A stretch of DNA of 8,131 nt from Clostridia bacterium (GTDB lineage: Bacteria > Bacillota > Clostridia > Oscillospirales > Acutalibacteraceae): contig CAAGND010000017.1 of the NCBI GenBank assembly GCA_900771185.1, positions 1 to 8,131 of the forward strand, given 5' to 3'. The number at the start of each line of letters is the position of its first letter. The stretch's first letter is position 1. The notes beneath the pieces are model-generated. The model saw only the letters and a list, made by a program, of their open reading frames with translations, was not told where the DNA came from and did no database searches. Positions 1 to 6,001 of the stretch are shown here, piece after piece. The position numbers were made by a program, and so were the translations under genes.

Positions 1-294
1 CCGATGTTTGTGTCCCTCGTTACTCACGGTCTGCAGGCCGTAGTTATATCGCTCTGCTCACACTATATCCTGAAGAAAAAGCCTGTTTTGGCGTCCGGTA
101 TCGGCGTTGCGATAGGCGCGGTAATAATGGTAGTCGGTTACTCGCTCGGCAGGGCTTTCATTTACAGTACGCCGGAATATGCGCTGCTCAAGCTGCCCTA
201 TCAGATTCTTCAGGCCGTGGTCGGAGCGGTTCTCGGTATGCTCATCTGCTGGAAGTTCAAGCTTGCCCCGCAGATAAAAAAGCTTCTGAAATAA
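1..294 (+). CDS. ECF transporter S component, C-terminal part (5' end outside window)
   Basis: This is the C-terminal ~97 residues of a small hydrophobic protein; the frame is open to the first base of the window, so the ATG at 4 is probably internal. Visible landmarks are a PMFVSLVTHGLQA stretch, a GAVIMVVGYSLGRAF helix and a LPYQILQAVVGAVLG helix, then a basic tail (KKLLK). This order matches the C-terminal half of the PF07155/COG4720 group of energy-coupling-factor S components, in which a 'P-f-T-KGL' segment is followed by a 'M-GY' helix and a final 'lP-N-lQ-vG' helix. S components bind a vitamin or precursor in the membrane and share the EcfA/A'/T energising module. The substrate cannot be told from this part; thiamin-precursor or pyridoxine-related compounds are typical for the family. 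No ECF ATPase or T gene is seen here, as expected for group II solo S components. The stop lies just before a hairpin. Confidence 0.7.
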   Translation, partial: PMFVSLVTHGLQAVVISLCSHYILKKKPVLASGIGVAIGAVIMVVGYSLGRAFIYSTPEYALLKLPYQILQAVVGAVLGMLICWKFKLAPQIKKLLK

Positions 295-321
295 AGATGC
301 TGCAAAAAAATATATAACATA

Positions 322-356
322 ACAGACGCATTACGCTGACAGCGTAATGCGTCTGT
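322..356. terminator. Hairpin between convergent genes, probable bidirectional terminator
   Basis: A perfect 16-bp inverted repeat (322-337 and 341-356) with a 3-base GAC loop sits 27 bases after the S-component stop and 44 bases beyond the MFS stop on the other strand. On the minus strand the hairpin is followed at some distance by a T-rich run (complement of 304-310), while the plus-strand side has only a weak T content. It lies where both convergent transcripts should end, so it probably serves both, less conventionally for the plus strand. Confidence 0.75.
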
Positions 357-400
357 GGTCTTATGTAAGTGCTGAATAGAACGTTTTAATGCCCTGTTAA

Positions 401-1882
401 TCAGTCCTCATTTTCTTCCTTGACCTGCTTGATAACCTCATCGGGAATAGCCTCTCCGTGGCGAACCACAAGAATGCAGAGAATCGCGAGAGCGAAGCAC
501 ACGGGGCTGTAGACGAAGAGGGTCATGTATGTTCCGGAGAACATGCGGATAATACCGAAGATGATGGGTGAAGCAATCTGAGCCGAGAAGGTGGCGGTGT
601 AGTAATATCCGGTGAAGGTGCCGACCTTATCAATGCCGCCGATTTCAAGAACAAGCGGGAGCGTGTTGACGGTGATGAACATATTCGCGGCGCCGCCGAG
701 GACGAGGGCAACCCAGATAAGTCCCATATTCTTTGTCGCGAGATAGAGAACGAAGACCGCCATAAAGACGCCGAGACCGAGAAGAATTGTCTTCTTTCGT
801 CCGATCTTTTTGCCGAGCCAGCCTGCAGGCAGCGCGGCAGCCGCGGAACAAACGGCGAAAACTGCCATCATGATGGTAGCTTCTGCGGTTGTCTTGCCGA
901 GAACCTCGGCTGCGAAGAGAGCAAAGAAGGTGGTTATTGCGTTGGTGCCGCAGAAGAGGAAGAACAGGCCGCAAAGCATGAATATAAGGCTGACACGCTC
1001 AGCGGTTGTGAGCTTCTCTTTCTTGCGAGCTTCTTTTTCGGCTTTCTTGGCCTCTTTTTCTGCCTTGCGTTTCGCTTCAGCATCCTGAGCCTGGCGCTCC
1101 TCGGAGATAGCTTTCAGTCTGCTGTCGGGCTCCTTGACAAAGAAGAGCAGGACGAGCATGCCTATTATCATGACAACGGAACCGATAAGGAAAACATATG
1201 GGAAGGTTTCAAACTCCTCGAAAGTTCCTTTGCCGCGTGTTATGTTAAAGATAAGAGTTACAATAGTACCGGCAATCATACCGATAAGGCCGCCGAGACC
1301 GCCCATGAGGTTGATAACCGCATTGCCCTCGCTGCGAAGCTCAGGCGGAGTCAGGTCAGGCATGAGCGCGACGACCGGTGCGCGCCACAGCGACATGACA
1401 AATACGAAAAGGATAATGCAAACCATCGCTGAGGGCAGAGTCTTCATAAGAGGAATCAGTGCGAACAGAAATGCGCAGATGGGGGCGCCAAAGACGATGA
1501 ACGGACGGCGCTTGCCGAGCCTTGAGTGGCAGCGGTCTGAAAGCTTGCCGAATGTCGGCTGGAAAATGACGCCGAAGATGTTGTCAAAAGTCATTATGAT
1601 ACCGATGAACAGCGGAACAAGGGTGAATCCGCCGCCGGCGAGACTGACATCCTCGCCCTGAGCTTTCGCAAAGTCAAGCAGCGCAGGGAACCTGTCAATA
1701 AGAGCTTGGCTCCAAGAGGTTACCATTGCCGACTCTGTGAGGAACTTGTTGAGGATTTTTGTGATGTACGGGTCATAAATCGCCCAGGCGATTGACGCCG
1801 CCATGAATCCGAAACCGGTAAGAATCGTTCGTTTATAATTCAGCTTACCGTTGCTTTTAGCACAGAAAAAAGTTCTTTCCAT
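401..1882 (-). CDS. MFS transporter, GPH/SLC45-like sugar:cation symporter
   Basis: A 493-residue multi-pass membrane protein, likely taking up a sugar or glycoside with a cation. The second transmembrane segment leads into the family loop at about residues 100-127: D100, then QPTFGKLSDR, RLGKRRPF, the RxGRRxP signature of glycoside-pentoside-hexuronide and SLC45/sucrose transporters. Residues 167-192 (RAPVVALMPDLTPPELRSEG, then a glycine-rich helix) are also typical of this branch. About twelve transmembrane helices are expected. Two parts stand out: a long external loop at about 45-85 after the first helix, and a cytoplasmic linker at about 250-296 made almost only of Lys, Glu, Ala and Arg, probably a charged helix joining the two six-helix halves. 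The ATG at 1882 has AAGGAG at 1892-1897, nine bases upstream. No sugar hydrolase or regulator is adjacent, so the substrate is unknown. Confidence 0.85.
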   Translation of the reverse strand: MERTFFCAKSNGKLNYKRTILTGFGFMAASIAWAIYDPYITKILNKFLTESAMVTSWSQALIDRFPALLDFAKAQGEDVSLAGGGFTLVPLFIGIIMTFDNIFGVIFQPTFGKLSDRCHSRLGKRRPFIVFGAPICAFLFALIPLMKTLPSAMVCIILFVFVMSLWRAPVVALMPDLTPPELRSEGNAVINLMGGLGGLIGMIAGTIVTLIFNITRGKGTFEEFETFPYVFLIGSVVMIIGMLVLLFFVKEPDSRLKAISEERQAQDAEAKRKAEKEAKKAEKEARKKEKLTTAERVSLIFMLCGLFFLFCGTNAITTFFALFAAEVLGKTTAEATIMMAVFAVCSAAAALPAGWLGKKIGRKKTILLGLGVFMAVFVLYLATKNMGLIWVALVLGGAANMFITVNTLPLVLEIGGIDKVGTFTGYYYTATFSAQIASPIIFGIIRMFSGTYMTLFVYSPVCFALAILCILVVRHGEAIPDEVIKQVKEENED

Positions 1883-1915
1883 GAATCACTTCTCCTTACT
1901 TAAAAGATTAACACA

Positions 1916-1943
1916 ATAATAACACATATTTTTGCCGTTGCAA
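1916..1943 (-). promoter_or_regulatory. Putative sigma-A promoter of the MFS transporter gene
   Basis: Read on the minus strand there is TTGCAA (1938-1943), 16 bases, then TATTAT (1916-1921), followed 34 bases later by the ATG. The -35 is weak and the -10 fair, so the assignment is moderate. It lies in the 86-base gap after smsB, in which no convincing terminator is visible, so read-through from smsCB is also possible. Confidence 0.45.
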
Positions 1944-1944
1944 A
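1931..1944. promoter_or_regulatory. Inverted repeat overlapping the MFS -35 region, candidate operator
   Basis: The 14-base element TTTGC-CGTT-GCAAA (1931-1935 and 1940-1944) is a perfect 5-bp inverted repeat with a 4-base spacer, lying on the proposed -35 hexamer. Its position would let a bound protein block polymerase, as with LacI/GalR-type repressors that often govern sugar transporters. The half-sites are short and could arise by chance. Confidence 0.3.
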
Positions 1945-1968
1945 GCATTTTTTGACAACCTGCACAAA

Positions 1969-2895
1969 TTATTTTAAAAATCCGCTGATAATAACCTCTT
2001 CGGCCTCCTCTTCGGTCAGTCCGAAAGTCATGAGTTTGAGAAGCTGATCGTTGTTTATTCGTCCGATAGCCGCCTCATGCACTATCTGCGCGTCAGCGTC
2101 ATTTGCGGAGATTTCGGGGATGGAGCGGATTTTCGCGCTGTTCATGATGATCGAATCGCACTGGACGTGCGCGCGGCAAGCGGTGTTGCCGACCGCTCTG
2201 GGATAAAACACTTGTTCGGATTCATCTTTGGCAACGGAGCGTGAGATGATCTGCGCCGAGGAATCCGCGCCGTTGAGGTTCACAACCATGTTGGAGCGGG
2301 CCTTCTGCTTGCCGTGCGTGAGCAGTCTTTCGGTGATAACCATTTTTGCGCCCGCACCGAGGCTGGCCTCAGTCTCACGGACGGTGGAGTCAACGCCCGC
2401 AAGCTGAACCATCTCCATCTCGCAGTAGGAGCCGTCCTCCATGGTGACCTCGGTCACGGGATTGAGAATCCTCTCACCGGTGCCTTCACCCTCGCCGTAG
2501 TGCTTTTCAACATATTTGATTTTTGCGTTTTTGCCTATGAAAAAGCGGTGTATTCCGTCATGCTCGGTTTTGCTGCTGCCGCCGTTGTGTATTCCGCAGC
2601 CTGCAACAATGAGCACATCGGCGCCCTCTCCTATATAGAAATCATTGTATACGAGATCCTCAACGCCGCTCTGGGTTATTATCACGGGTATGTGCACACT
2701 TTCGTTTTTGGTGAACGGCTTTATATAGATGTTTATGCCGGGCTTTCCGGTTTTGGGCTCGATGGTTATATTCTCGCTTGAGCGGCGTGACAGCCCCTGA
2801 CCGTTTTTCCGGATATTGTAGGCACCCTGCGGAACACCGTGAAGGTCGGCTATGGCTTCAAGCAGAGCCGCATCGTCCTTTTCAAAAGAAATCAT
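1969..2895 (-). CDS. smsB: SufB/SufD-like Fe-S scaffold protein (SmsB type)
   Basis: A 308-residue protein related to the core of SufB/SufD, which with a SufC ATPase builds Fe-S clusters in the cytoplasm. It is much shorter than classical SufB (about 450-490 residues) and matches the short SufB-like partner of two-gene minimal systems. Visible family features are a central beta-helix-like region with GCGIHNGG (99-106) and YVEKHYG (128-134), then QCDS (245-248) and the C-terminal HEAAIG (273-278), QLL and GLTEEEAEEVI block. H273 and E274 match the conserved His-Glu of SufB. Cysteines are C100, C158, C240 and C246; there is none between QCDS and the His-Glu pair, where E. coli SufB has Cys405. 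The ATG overlaps the smsC stop (ATGA, 2892-2895), and AAAGGAG lies upstream inside smsC, so the two are translationally coupled. The symbol follows the SMS (Suf-like minimal system) naming and is by family resemblance. Confidence 0.85.
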   Translation of the reverse strand: MISFEKDDAALLEAIADLHGVPQGAYNIRKNGQGLSRRSSENITIEPKTGKPGINIYIKPFTKNESVHIPVIITQSGVEDLVYNDFYIGEGADVLIVAGCGIHNGGSSKTEHDGIHRFFIGKNAKIKYVEKHYGEGEGTGERILNPVTEVTMEDGSYCEMEMVQLAGVDSTVRETEASLGAGAKMVITERLLTHGKQKARSNMVVNLNGADSSAQIISRSVAKDESEQVFYPRAVGNTACRAHVQCDSIIMNSAKIRSIPEISANDADAQIVHEAAIGRINNDQLLKLMTFGLTEEEAEEVIISGFLK

Positions 2896-3629
2896 TTTAC
2901 ACCGCTCTCCTTTCCTCTAAAATCACAGCTCTCGTCAAGTTCATCGAGAAGCTTGGGAAATATCTCATCCTTGGAGCCTCTTGTGCGTATTTTCCCTTTT
3001 TCGACCACTATCATCTCATCCGCAAGCTGCATTATCCGCTCCTGATGTGAGATGACAATGACTGTTTCATATCGGTTTTGGCACATGGAACGGAAGCTTT
3101 CAACAAGCATGGCGAAACTCCAAAGATCTATGCCTGCCTCAGGTTCGTCAAATATGGCAAGCTTCAGGCTGCGTGCCATGAGCGTGGCGATTTCAACACG
3201 TTTGACCTCCCCGCCGGAGAGCGATGAGTCAACCTCCCTGTTTAGATATTCCTTCGAGCAAAGCCCCACACTTGTCAGATATGCGCAGCACTCGTCTTCG
3301 GGCAGCTCGCTGCCGTGAGCAAGACTGAGCAGCCGGCGCACGGTCAGCCCCTTGAAACGGGGAGGCTGCTGAAATGCGTAGCCGACGCCGAGCTTTGCGC
3401 GTTCGGTTATGCTCATGTGTGTTATATCGGTGCCGTTGAATATTATTTGACCGCCGGTGGGCTGCTCGATACCCATTATCAGACGCGCGAGCGTGGATTT
3501 TCCGCCGCCGTTTGGGCCTGTGATAACGACAAACTGCCCATCGTCGATGGTCAGACTGATATTGTCTATAATTTCGAGATTTTCACTGCCGTCTCCGACA
3601 GAAAAGGAGACATTTTTTAATTCAAGCAT
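2892..3629 (-). CDS. smsC: SufC-like ABC ATPase (SmsC type)
   Basis: A 245-residue soluble ABC ATPase that would drive the SufB-like scaffold encoded next. All motifs are present: Walker A GPNGGGKST (38-46), Q-loop GYAFQQPP (84-90), signature LSGGEVKR (137-144), Walker B LAIFDE (157-162) with D-loop AGID, and switch histidine H195 in VISHQ. The LSGGE-KR-E followed by LAI-DE-(x)2-G-D pattern is that of SufC rather than a transport ATPase, and no permease is present. Start choice: the ATG at 3629 has AGGAG (3636-3640) six bases upstream; the frame extends to a TTG at 3647, but that would place the ribosome binding site inside the gene. It is the first gene of the smsCB operon, with a good promoter at 3680-3708. 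Confidence 0.9.
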   Translation of the reverse strand: MLELKNVSFSVGDGSENLEIIDNISLTIDDGQFVVITGPNGGGKSTLARLIMGIEQPTGGQIIFNGTDITHMSITERAKLGVGYAFQQPPRFKGLTVRRLLSLAHGSELPEDECCAYLTSVGLCSKEYLNREVDSSLSGGEVKRVEIATLMARSLKLAIFDEPEAGIDLWSFAMLVESFRSMCQNRYETVIVISHQERIMQLADEMIVVEKGKIRTRGSKDEIFPKLLDELDESCDFRGKESGVK

Positions 3630-3655
3630 ATTTTTCTCCTGCAACAATTACAATT

Positions 3656-3673
3656 TGCACGCGTGACCGTGCA
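3656..3673. promoter_or_regulatory. Inverted repeat at the smsC transcription start, candidate operator
   Basis: TGCACG (3656-3661) and CGTGCA (3668-3673) form a perfect 6-bp inverted repeat around a 6-base centre; the left arm also overlaps the 8-base palindrome CACGCGTG (3658-3665). It covers about +1 to +18 of the predicted smsCB transcript, a usual place for a repressor site. A weak RNA hairpin is the alternative. No regulator gene is present in the window. Confidence 0.4.
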
Positions 3674-3679
3674 GATTGA

Positions 3680-3708
3680 ATTATATCTTTTTTTGAGTCC
3701 TATGACAA
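3680..3708 (-). promoter_or_regulatory. Sigma-A promoter of smsCB
   Basis: On the minus strand TTGTCA (3703-3708), 17 bases, TATAAT (3680-3685): a perfect -10 and a -35 with one mismatch at optimal spacing. Transcription should begin near 3673, giving a leader of about 44 bases before the ATG at 3629. The spacer contains an A7 run. Confidence 0.85.
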
Positions 3709-3711
3709 GAG

Positions 3712-3732
3712 TTTTGCCGAAAAGCGGCAAAA
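3712..3732. repeat. 8-bp inverted repeat in the divergent promoter region
   Basis: TTTTGCCG (3712-3719), 5 bases, CGGCAAAA (3725-3732). It lies just upstream of the smsC -35 and about 65 bases upstream of the -35 of the divergent zinc-ribbon/TPR gene. It lacks a downstream T-run on either strand and no transcript is expected to end here, so a terminator is unlikely; a protein-binding site for the divergent promoters is possible. Confidence 0.4.
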
Positions 3733-3797
3733 AAACGCTTTGGCAGAACAAAAAAATTAATGTTTTTGAGTATTTTGTAAACAAAGACCGTTTTTAT

Positions 3798-3826
3798 TTG
3801 AAATTTTCACTGAAAGCTGATAGAAT
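3798..3826 (+). promoter_or_regulatory. Sigma-A promoter of the zinc-ribbon/TPR operon
   Basis: TTGAAA (3798-3803), 17 bases, TAGAAT (3821-3826). The -10 and -35 each differ from consensus by one base and the spacing is ideal. Transcription would begin near 3833, about 15 bases before the AGGAGG at 3848. The region upstream is A/T-rich and may act as an UP element. This placement excludes any start codon upstream of 3830. Confidence 0.8.
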
Positions 3827-3847
3827 GATAAAGTATTCATATCAGAC

Positions 3848-3853
3848 AGGAGG
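3848..3853 (+). promoter_or_regulatory. Ribosome binding site fixing a TTG start
   Basis: AGGAGG, seven bases before TTG at 3861. No ATG or GTG is in frame at a suitable distance, so this consensus site is what decides the start of the zinc-ribbon/TPR gene. Confidence 0.85.
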
Positions 3854-3860
3854 TATTGTT

Positions 3861-5306
3861 TTGTCAGATACATTTGATAACAGGCAGCCCGATGAGCAGG
3901 AGACGGCCGCCAATGCCGAAACAGAGGCTCAAAGCGTCTCGGAGGACTATAATCCTTCGATGTGTGTTTCGTGCCAGAAGAACCCGCGTGAGGAAGGCAG
4001 CTATTATTGCCCGGAGTGCCGCACGGCGATGCTCAAGACAAAGATAAAAGCCGGTTCCGTTTTTGCCGCGGTACTCAGTGTTTTGGTGTCTTTCGGCGCC
4101 CTGTTGCTTTTTGCGGTCAACTTCTCTCAGATGCTTCCTCTTATAGATGCGGACATACATCTGAGAAACGGCTATGTCAATGCCGCCGCCAACAGTGTCT
4201 CTCAGGTTGAGGATACTGCGAGCACCTTCAGCGACACATCCTTTGCGAAGACCATCAGCGAAATAACTGGCGGTCAAAGTGTGTTCTCGGTAGGCAACGC
4301 GCCCACTATAATGACGGCAAAAATCTATGAAAAATATTCCTCGGCTGTTGACGCCGGCGGATATCTTGTGCAGACTATCGGAGAGGACGAGATTATGTCC
4401 AATCCCATCTTCCTGAGCGTGCGCAAGTATGTCAAGGAATATAATCTTTACATGACAACTCAGGAGAAGATATATGACTACTTCTCCGAATATTCCAATG
4501 CCGATGCCGAGGATGTTCCTTATGACGATCTGATAAAGAAACTGGACAGCCATAAGGGAGAGGAAGGCGTAGGAGATCACTATCTTGAATATTACAAGTG
4601 CTACGCCGCAGTTATTGCCGGCAAGAGCTACGAGGAACAGAACAAGCACCTGCTCAAAATGGAGGAGTTGTATCCGGAGGGTATTCTGATTTACGGTTCG
4701 ATTCTTGCAGAGAATTATTATAATCTCGGCGATTATGACAAGGTCATAGAATATTCGGATAAAATGCTTGCTCAGAACAGGAACTATTCGGCCGCCTATG
4801 AGCTCAAATTCATGAGCTATCTCGCTTTGGATGACTTCGCAAAAGCGGAGGATGTCTGCGAGGATATCGCGGATGCGAACAACCAGGCCGGAACGGACTC
4901 AGGAGATTATACGGAGTACGCCCTGCGCGCGCATCTCCAGTGGGAGAATGGCGAGTATGACGAGGCTCTCAAAACCTGTGAGAAGGGCCTTGAAATTTCC
5001 AACGGCGATGCTGAAATCTACCGCCAGCAGGCCATAGTCTATCTGCTTAAAGGGGACTATAAGAAGGCTGCAGAGAGCGCGAACAGCTCCTATCAGTTTG
5101 CCTATTACAATGGGACTCTCGACCTGCGTATCCTCAACACCGCGGCGCTCTGCGCGGGACTGGCAAAGGACGATGAGATGTATAAGTCCGTGGAGCAGAC
5201 GCTTCAGGGCTACGGCTACGATGTCAGCACCCGTGTTACAGACTGCCTCGCGGGCAAGCTAACTGTCAAGGAAGTATTCACAGAAGCGGGAGGAAGCGAA
5301 ATATGA
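3861..5306 (+). CDS. Zinc-ribbon, single-helix membrane protein with C-terminal TPR repeats
   Basis: A 481-residue protein with no recognised name. Order of parts: an acidic, Glu/Asp-rich N-terminus (1-33); a zinc ribbon with C35xxC38 and C50xxC53; a basic stretch (KTKIK) and one transmembrane helix at about 64-89; a middle region without clear motifs (about 90-270); and TPR-like helical repeats at about 275-417, recognisable by NLGDYDKVIEYSDKML, NGEYDEALKTCEKGL and KGDYKKAAESA. By the positive-inside rule the zinc ribbon is cytoplasmic and the TPR part is outside. This suggests an envelope scaffold or a signal-linking protein; no enzyme motif is seen. Start choice: the TTG at 3861 has AGGAGG (3848-3853) at seven bases and follows the promoter; the frame runs upstream to 3663 but the translation there is not protein-like. 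The stop overlaps the next ATG (ATGA), indicating coupling. Confidence 0.8.
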   Translation: MSDTFDNRQPDEQETAANAETEAQSVSEDYNPSMCVSCQKNPREEGSYYCPECRTAMLKTKIKAGSVFAAVLSVLVSFGALLLFAVNFSQMLPLIDADIHLRNGYVNAAANSVSQVEDTASTFSDTSFAKTISEITGGQSVFSVGNAPTIMTAKIYEKYSSAVDAGGYLVQTIGEDEIMSNPIFLSVRKYVKEYNLYMTTQEKIYDYFSEYSNADAEDVPYDDLIKKLDSHKGEEGVGDHYLEYYKCYAAVIAGKSYEEQNKHLLKMEELYPEGILIYGSILAENYYNLGDYDKVIEYSDKMLAQNRNYSAAYELKFMSYLALDDFAKAEDVCEDIADANNQAGTDSGDYTEYALRAHLQWENGEYDEALKTCEKGLEISNGDAEIYRQQAIVYLLKGDYKKAAESANSSYQFAYYNGTLDLRILNTAALCAGLAKDDEMYKSVEQTLQGYGYDVSTRVTDCLAGKLTVKEVFTEAGGSEI

Positions 5307-5851
5307 TATCAACAGTAATTTATCTTATCGGCAAGCTCCTGACCTTTCCGGGCGCGTATCTCAAGGGCTTTTTTGAGCATCTGTGCGGGCGTGTGTTCGG
5401 CATACCCGTTGAGAGCGGCAAGTACCTCCGCCTGACCGACGGCTGCGGCCACGTTGAGCACGACACGATAAACGGCAAGGCGAGGAATTTCTTCTACTGC
5501 CTGCTTCCCGGCGTGTTCACAAGCATCATAGGCACTCCCCTCCTGCTCGCAGGATACAGTGGTCTGTTCTATTTAAAGATCACTTTCGGCTCAACTACGA
5601 GCATGATGTTTATCATCTACTGCATACTTTTTTATTTCGGATTTTCGCTGTGCGCAAACGTCTATCCGCTCATGGATGACGCGCTGGCAATGTGGCATAC
5701 GATATACCGCAAGGGCGGAGCAAATATTTTCGTGAAAATTATTCTCTTCTTGCCCTGCGTTAATATTGTGGTCGGCGCTTTCCTTGAAAAGTATTCGCTC
5801 AATGTTCTCATTATGATTGTGGGCACTGCCCTTGCGGCTCTGTTCCTCTGA
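5303..5851 (+). CDS. Multi-pass membrane protein, possibly a degenerate M50-like metalloprotease
   Basis: A 182-residue hydrophobic protein with about four to five membrane segments. The ATG overlaps the stop of the zinc-ribbon/TPR gene and GGGAGGA (5288-5294) lies eight bases upstream, so the two are made together. The N-terminal pattern TFPG (14-17), FEHLCGRVFGIPV (24-36), then GHVEH (49-53), and later NVYPLMDDA (119-127) recalls, from memory and unverified, a group of small M50/DUF3267-like membrane proteins that read FPG-HExxH-C-lfG, G-v-HE and FPS-xD-A. In an ungapped comparison the three HExxH positions are K21, G22 and E25 here, so zinc ligands appear lost while the Asp of the last motif (D125 or D126) remains. 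If the relationship is right, this is a pseudoprotease acting by binding. If not, it is simply an unknown membrane protein. Residues H50, H53 and E52 could still form another metal site. Confidence 0.6.
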   Translation: MISTVIYLIGKLLTFPGAYLKGFFEHLCGRVFGIPVESGKYLRLTDGCGHVEHDTINGKARNFFYCLLPGVFTSIIGTPLLLAGYSGLFYLKITFGSTTSMMFIIYCILFYFGFSLCANVYPLMDDALAMWHTIYRKGGANIFVKIILFLPCVNIVVGAFLEKYSLNVLIMIVGTALAALFL

Positions 5852-5876
5852 TAAAAATTCAACAGATACTTGACAA

Positions 5877-5915
5877 ATACCCCGGTGGGAGAAATGTGTC
5901 CCATCGGGGTATTTT
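5877..5915 (+). terminator. Intrinsic terminator of the zinc-ribbon/TPR operon
   Basis: A 14-bp stem, ATACCCCGGTGGGA (5877-5890) with 5899-5912, containing one G-U pair and an 8-base loop, followed by TTT and A/T-rich sequence. It begins 25 bases after the stop at 5851. The T-run is short but the stem is long and G/C-rich in the middle. Confidence 0.8.
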
Positions 5916-5939
5916 AATGCCTATGACATTCTGAAATGC

Positions 5940-5968
5940 TTGAACCTGCTTTAACAATGTGGTACAAT
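5940..5968 (+). promoter_or_regulatory. Sigma-A promoter of the M20 peptidase gene
   Basis: TTGAAC (5940-5945), 17 bases, TACAAT (5963-5968). It begins 24 bases after the preceding terminator and predicts a start near 5975, about 27 bases before the ATG at 6002. It shows that the peptidase is transcribed on its own and rules out the in-frame ATG at 5936. Confidence 0.75.
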
Positions 5969-6001
5969 TCAGGCAGAAAAACAGTGGAAAGGGATTTTAA
6001 T

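Noticed and set aside
1952..1980. TTGACA on the plus strand with a TAAAAA-like -10
   Set aside because: There is no plus-strand gene downstream, and the hexamers lie in A/T-rich gap sequence where chance matches are common.
2314..2781. 155-codon open frame on the plus strand opposite smsB
   Set aside because: Antisense to a gene with clear family motifs; no ribosome binding site and no recognisable protein features.
3630..3647. TTG at 3647 as start of smsC
   Set aside because: The extension contains the ribosome binding site itself; ATG at 3629 begins at the usual first residues of the ATPase fold.
3712..3732. Terminator reading of the 8-bp hairpin
   Set aside because: No T-run follows it on either strand and no transcript should reach it from upstream genes.
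3663..3860. N-terminal extension of the zinc-ribbon/TPR protein from GTG at 3663
   Set aside because: It would run through both divergent promoters and precede the mapped -10. The translation looks like non-coding sequence, and AGGAGG before TTG 3861 fixes the start.
3864..4649. 261-codon open frame on the minus strand opposite the zinc-ribbon/TPR gene
   Set aside because: Long but a shadow: the plus strand has promoter, ribosome binding site, zinc ribbon and TPRs, and the antisense product shows no motifs.
5936..6001. ATG at 5936 as the start of the M20 peptidase
   Set aside because: It lies upstream of a good promoter (5940-5968) and has no ribosome binding site. ATG at 6002 has both the right spacing and a membrane anchor at once.
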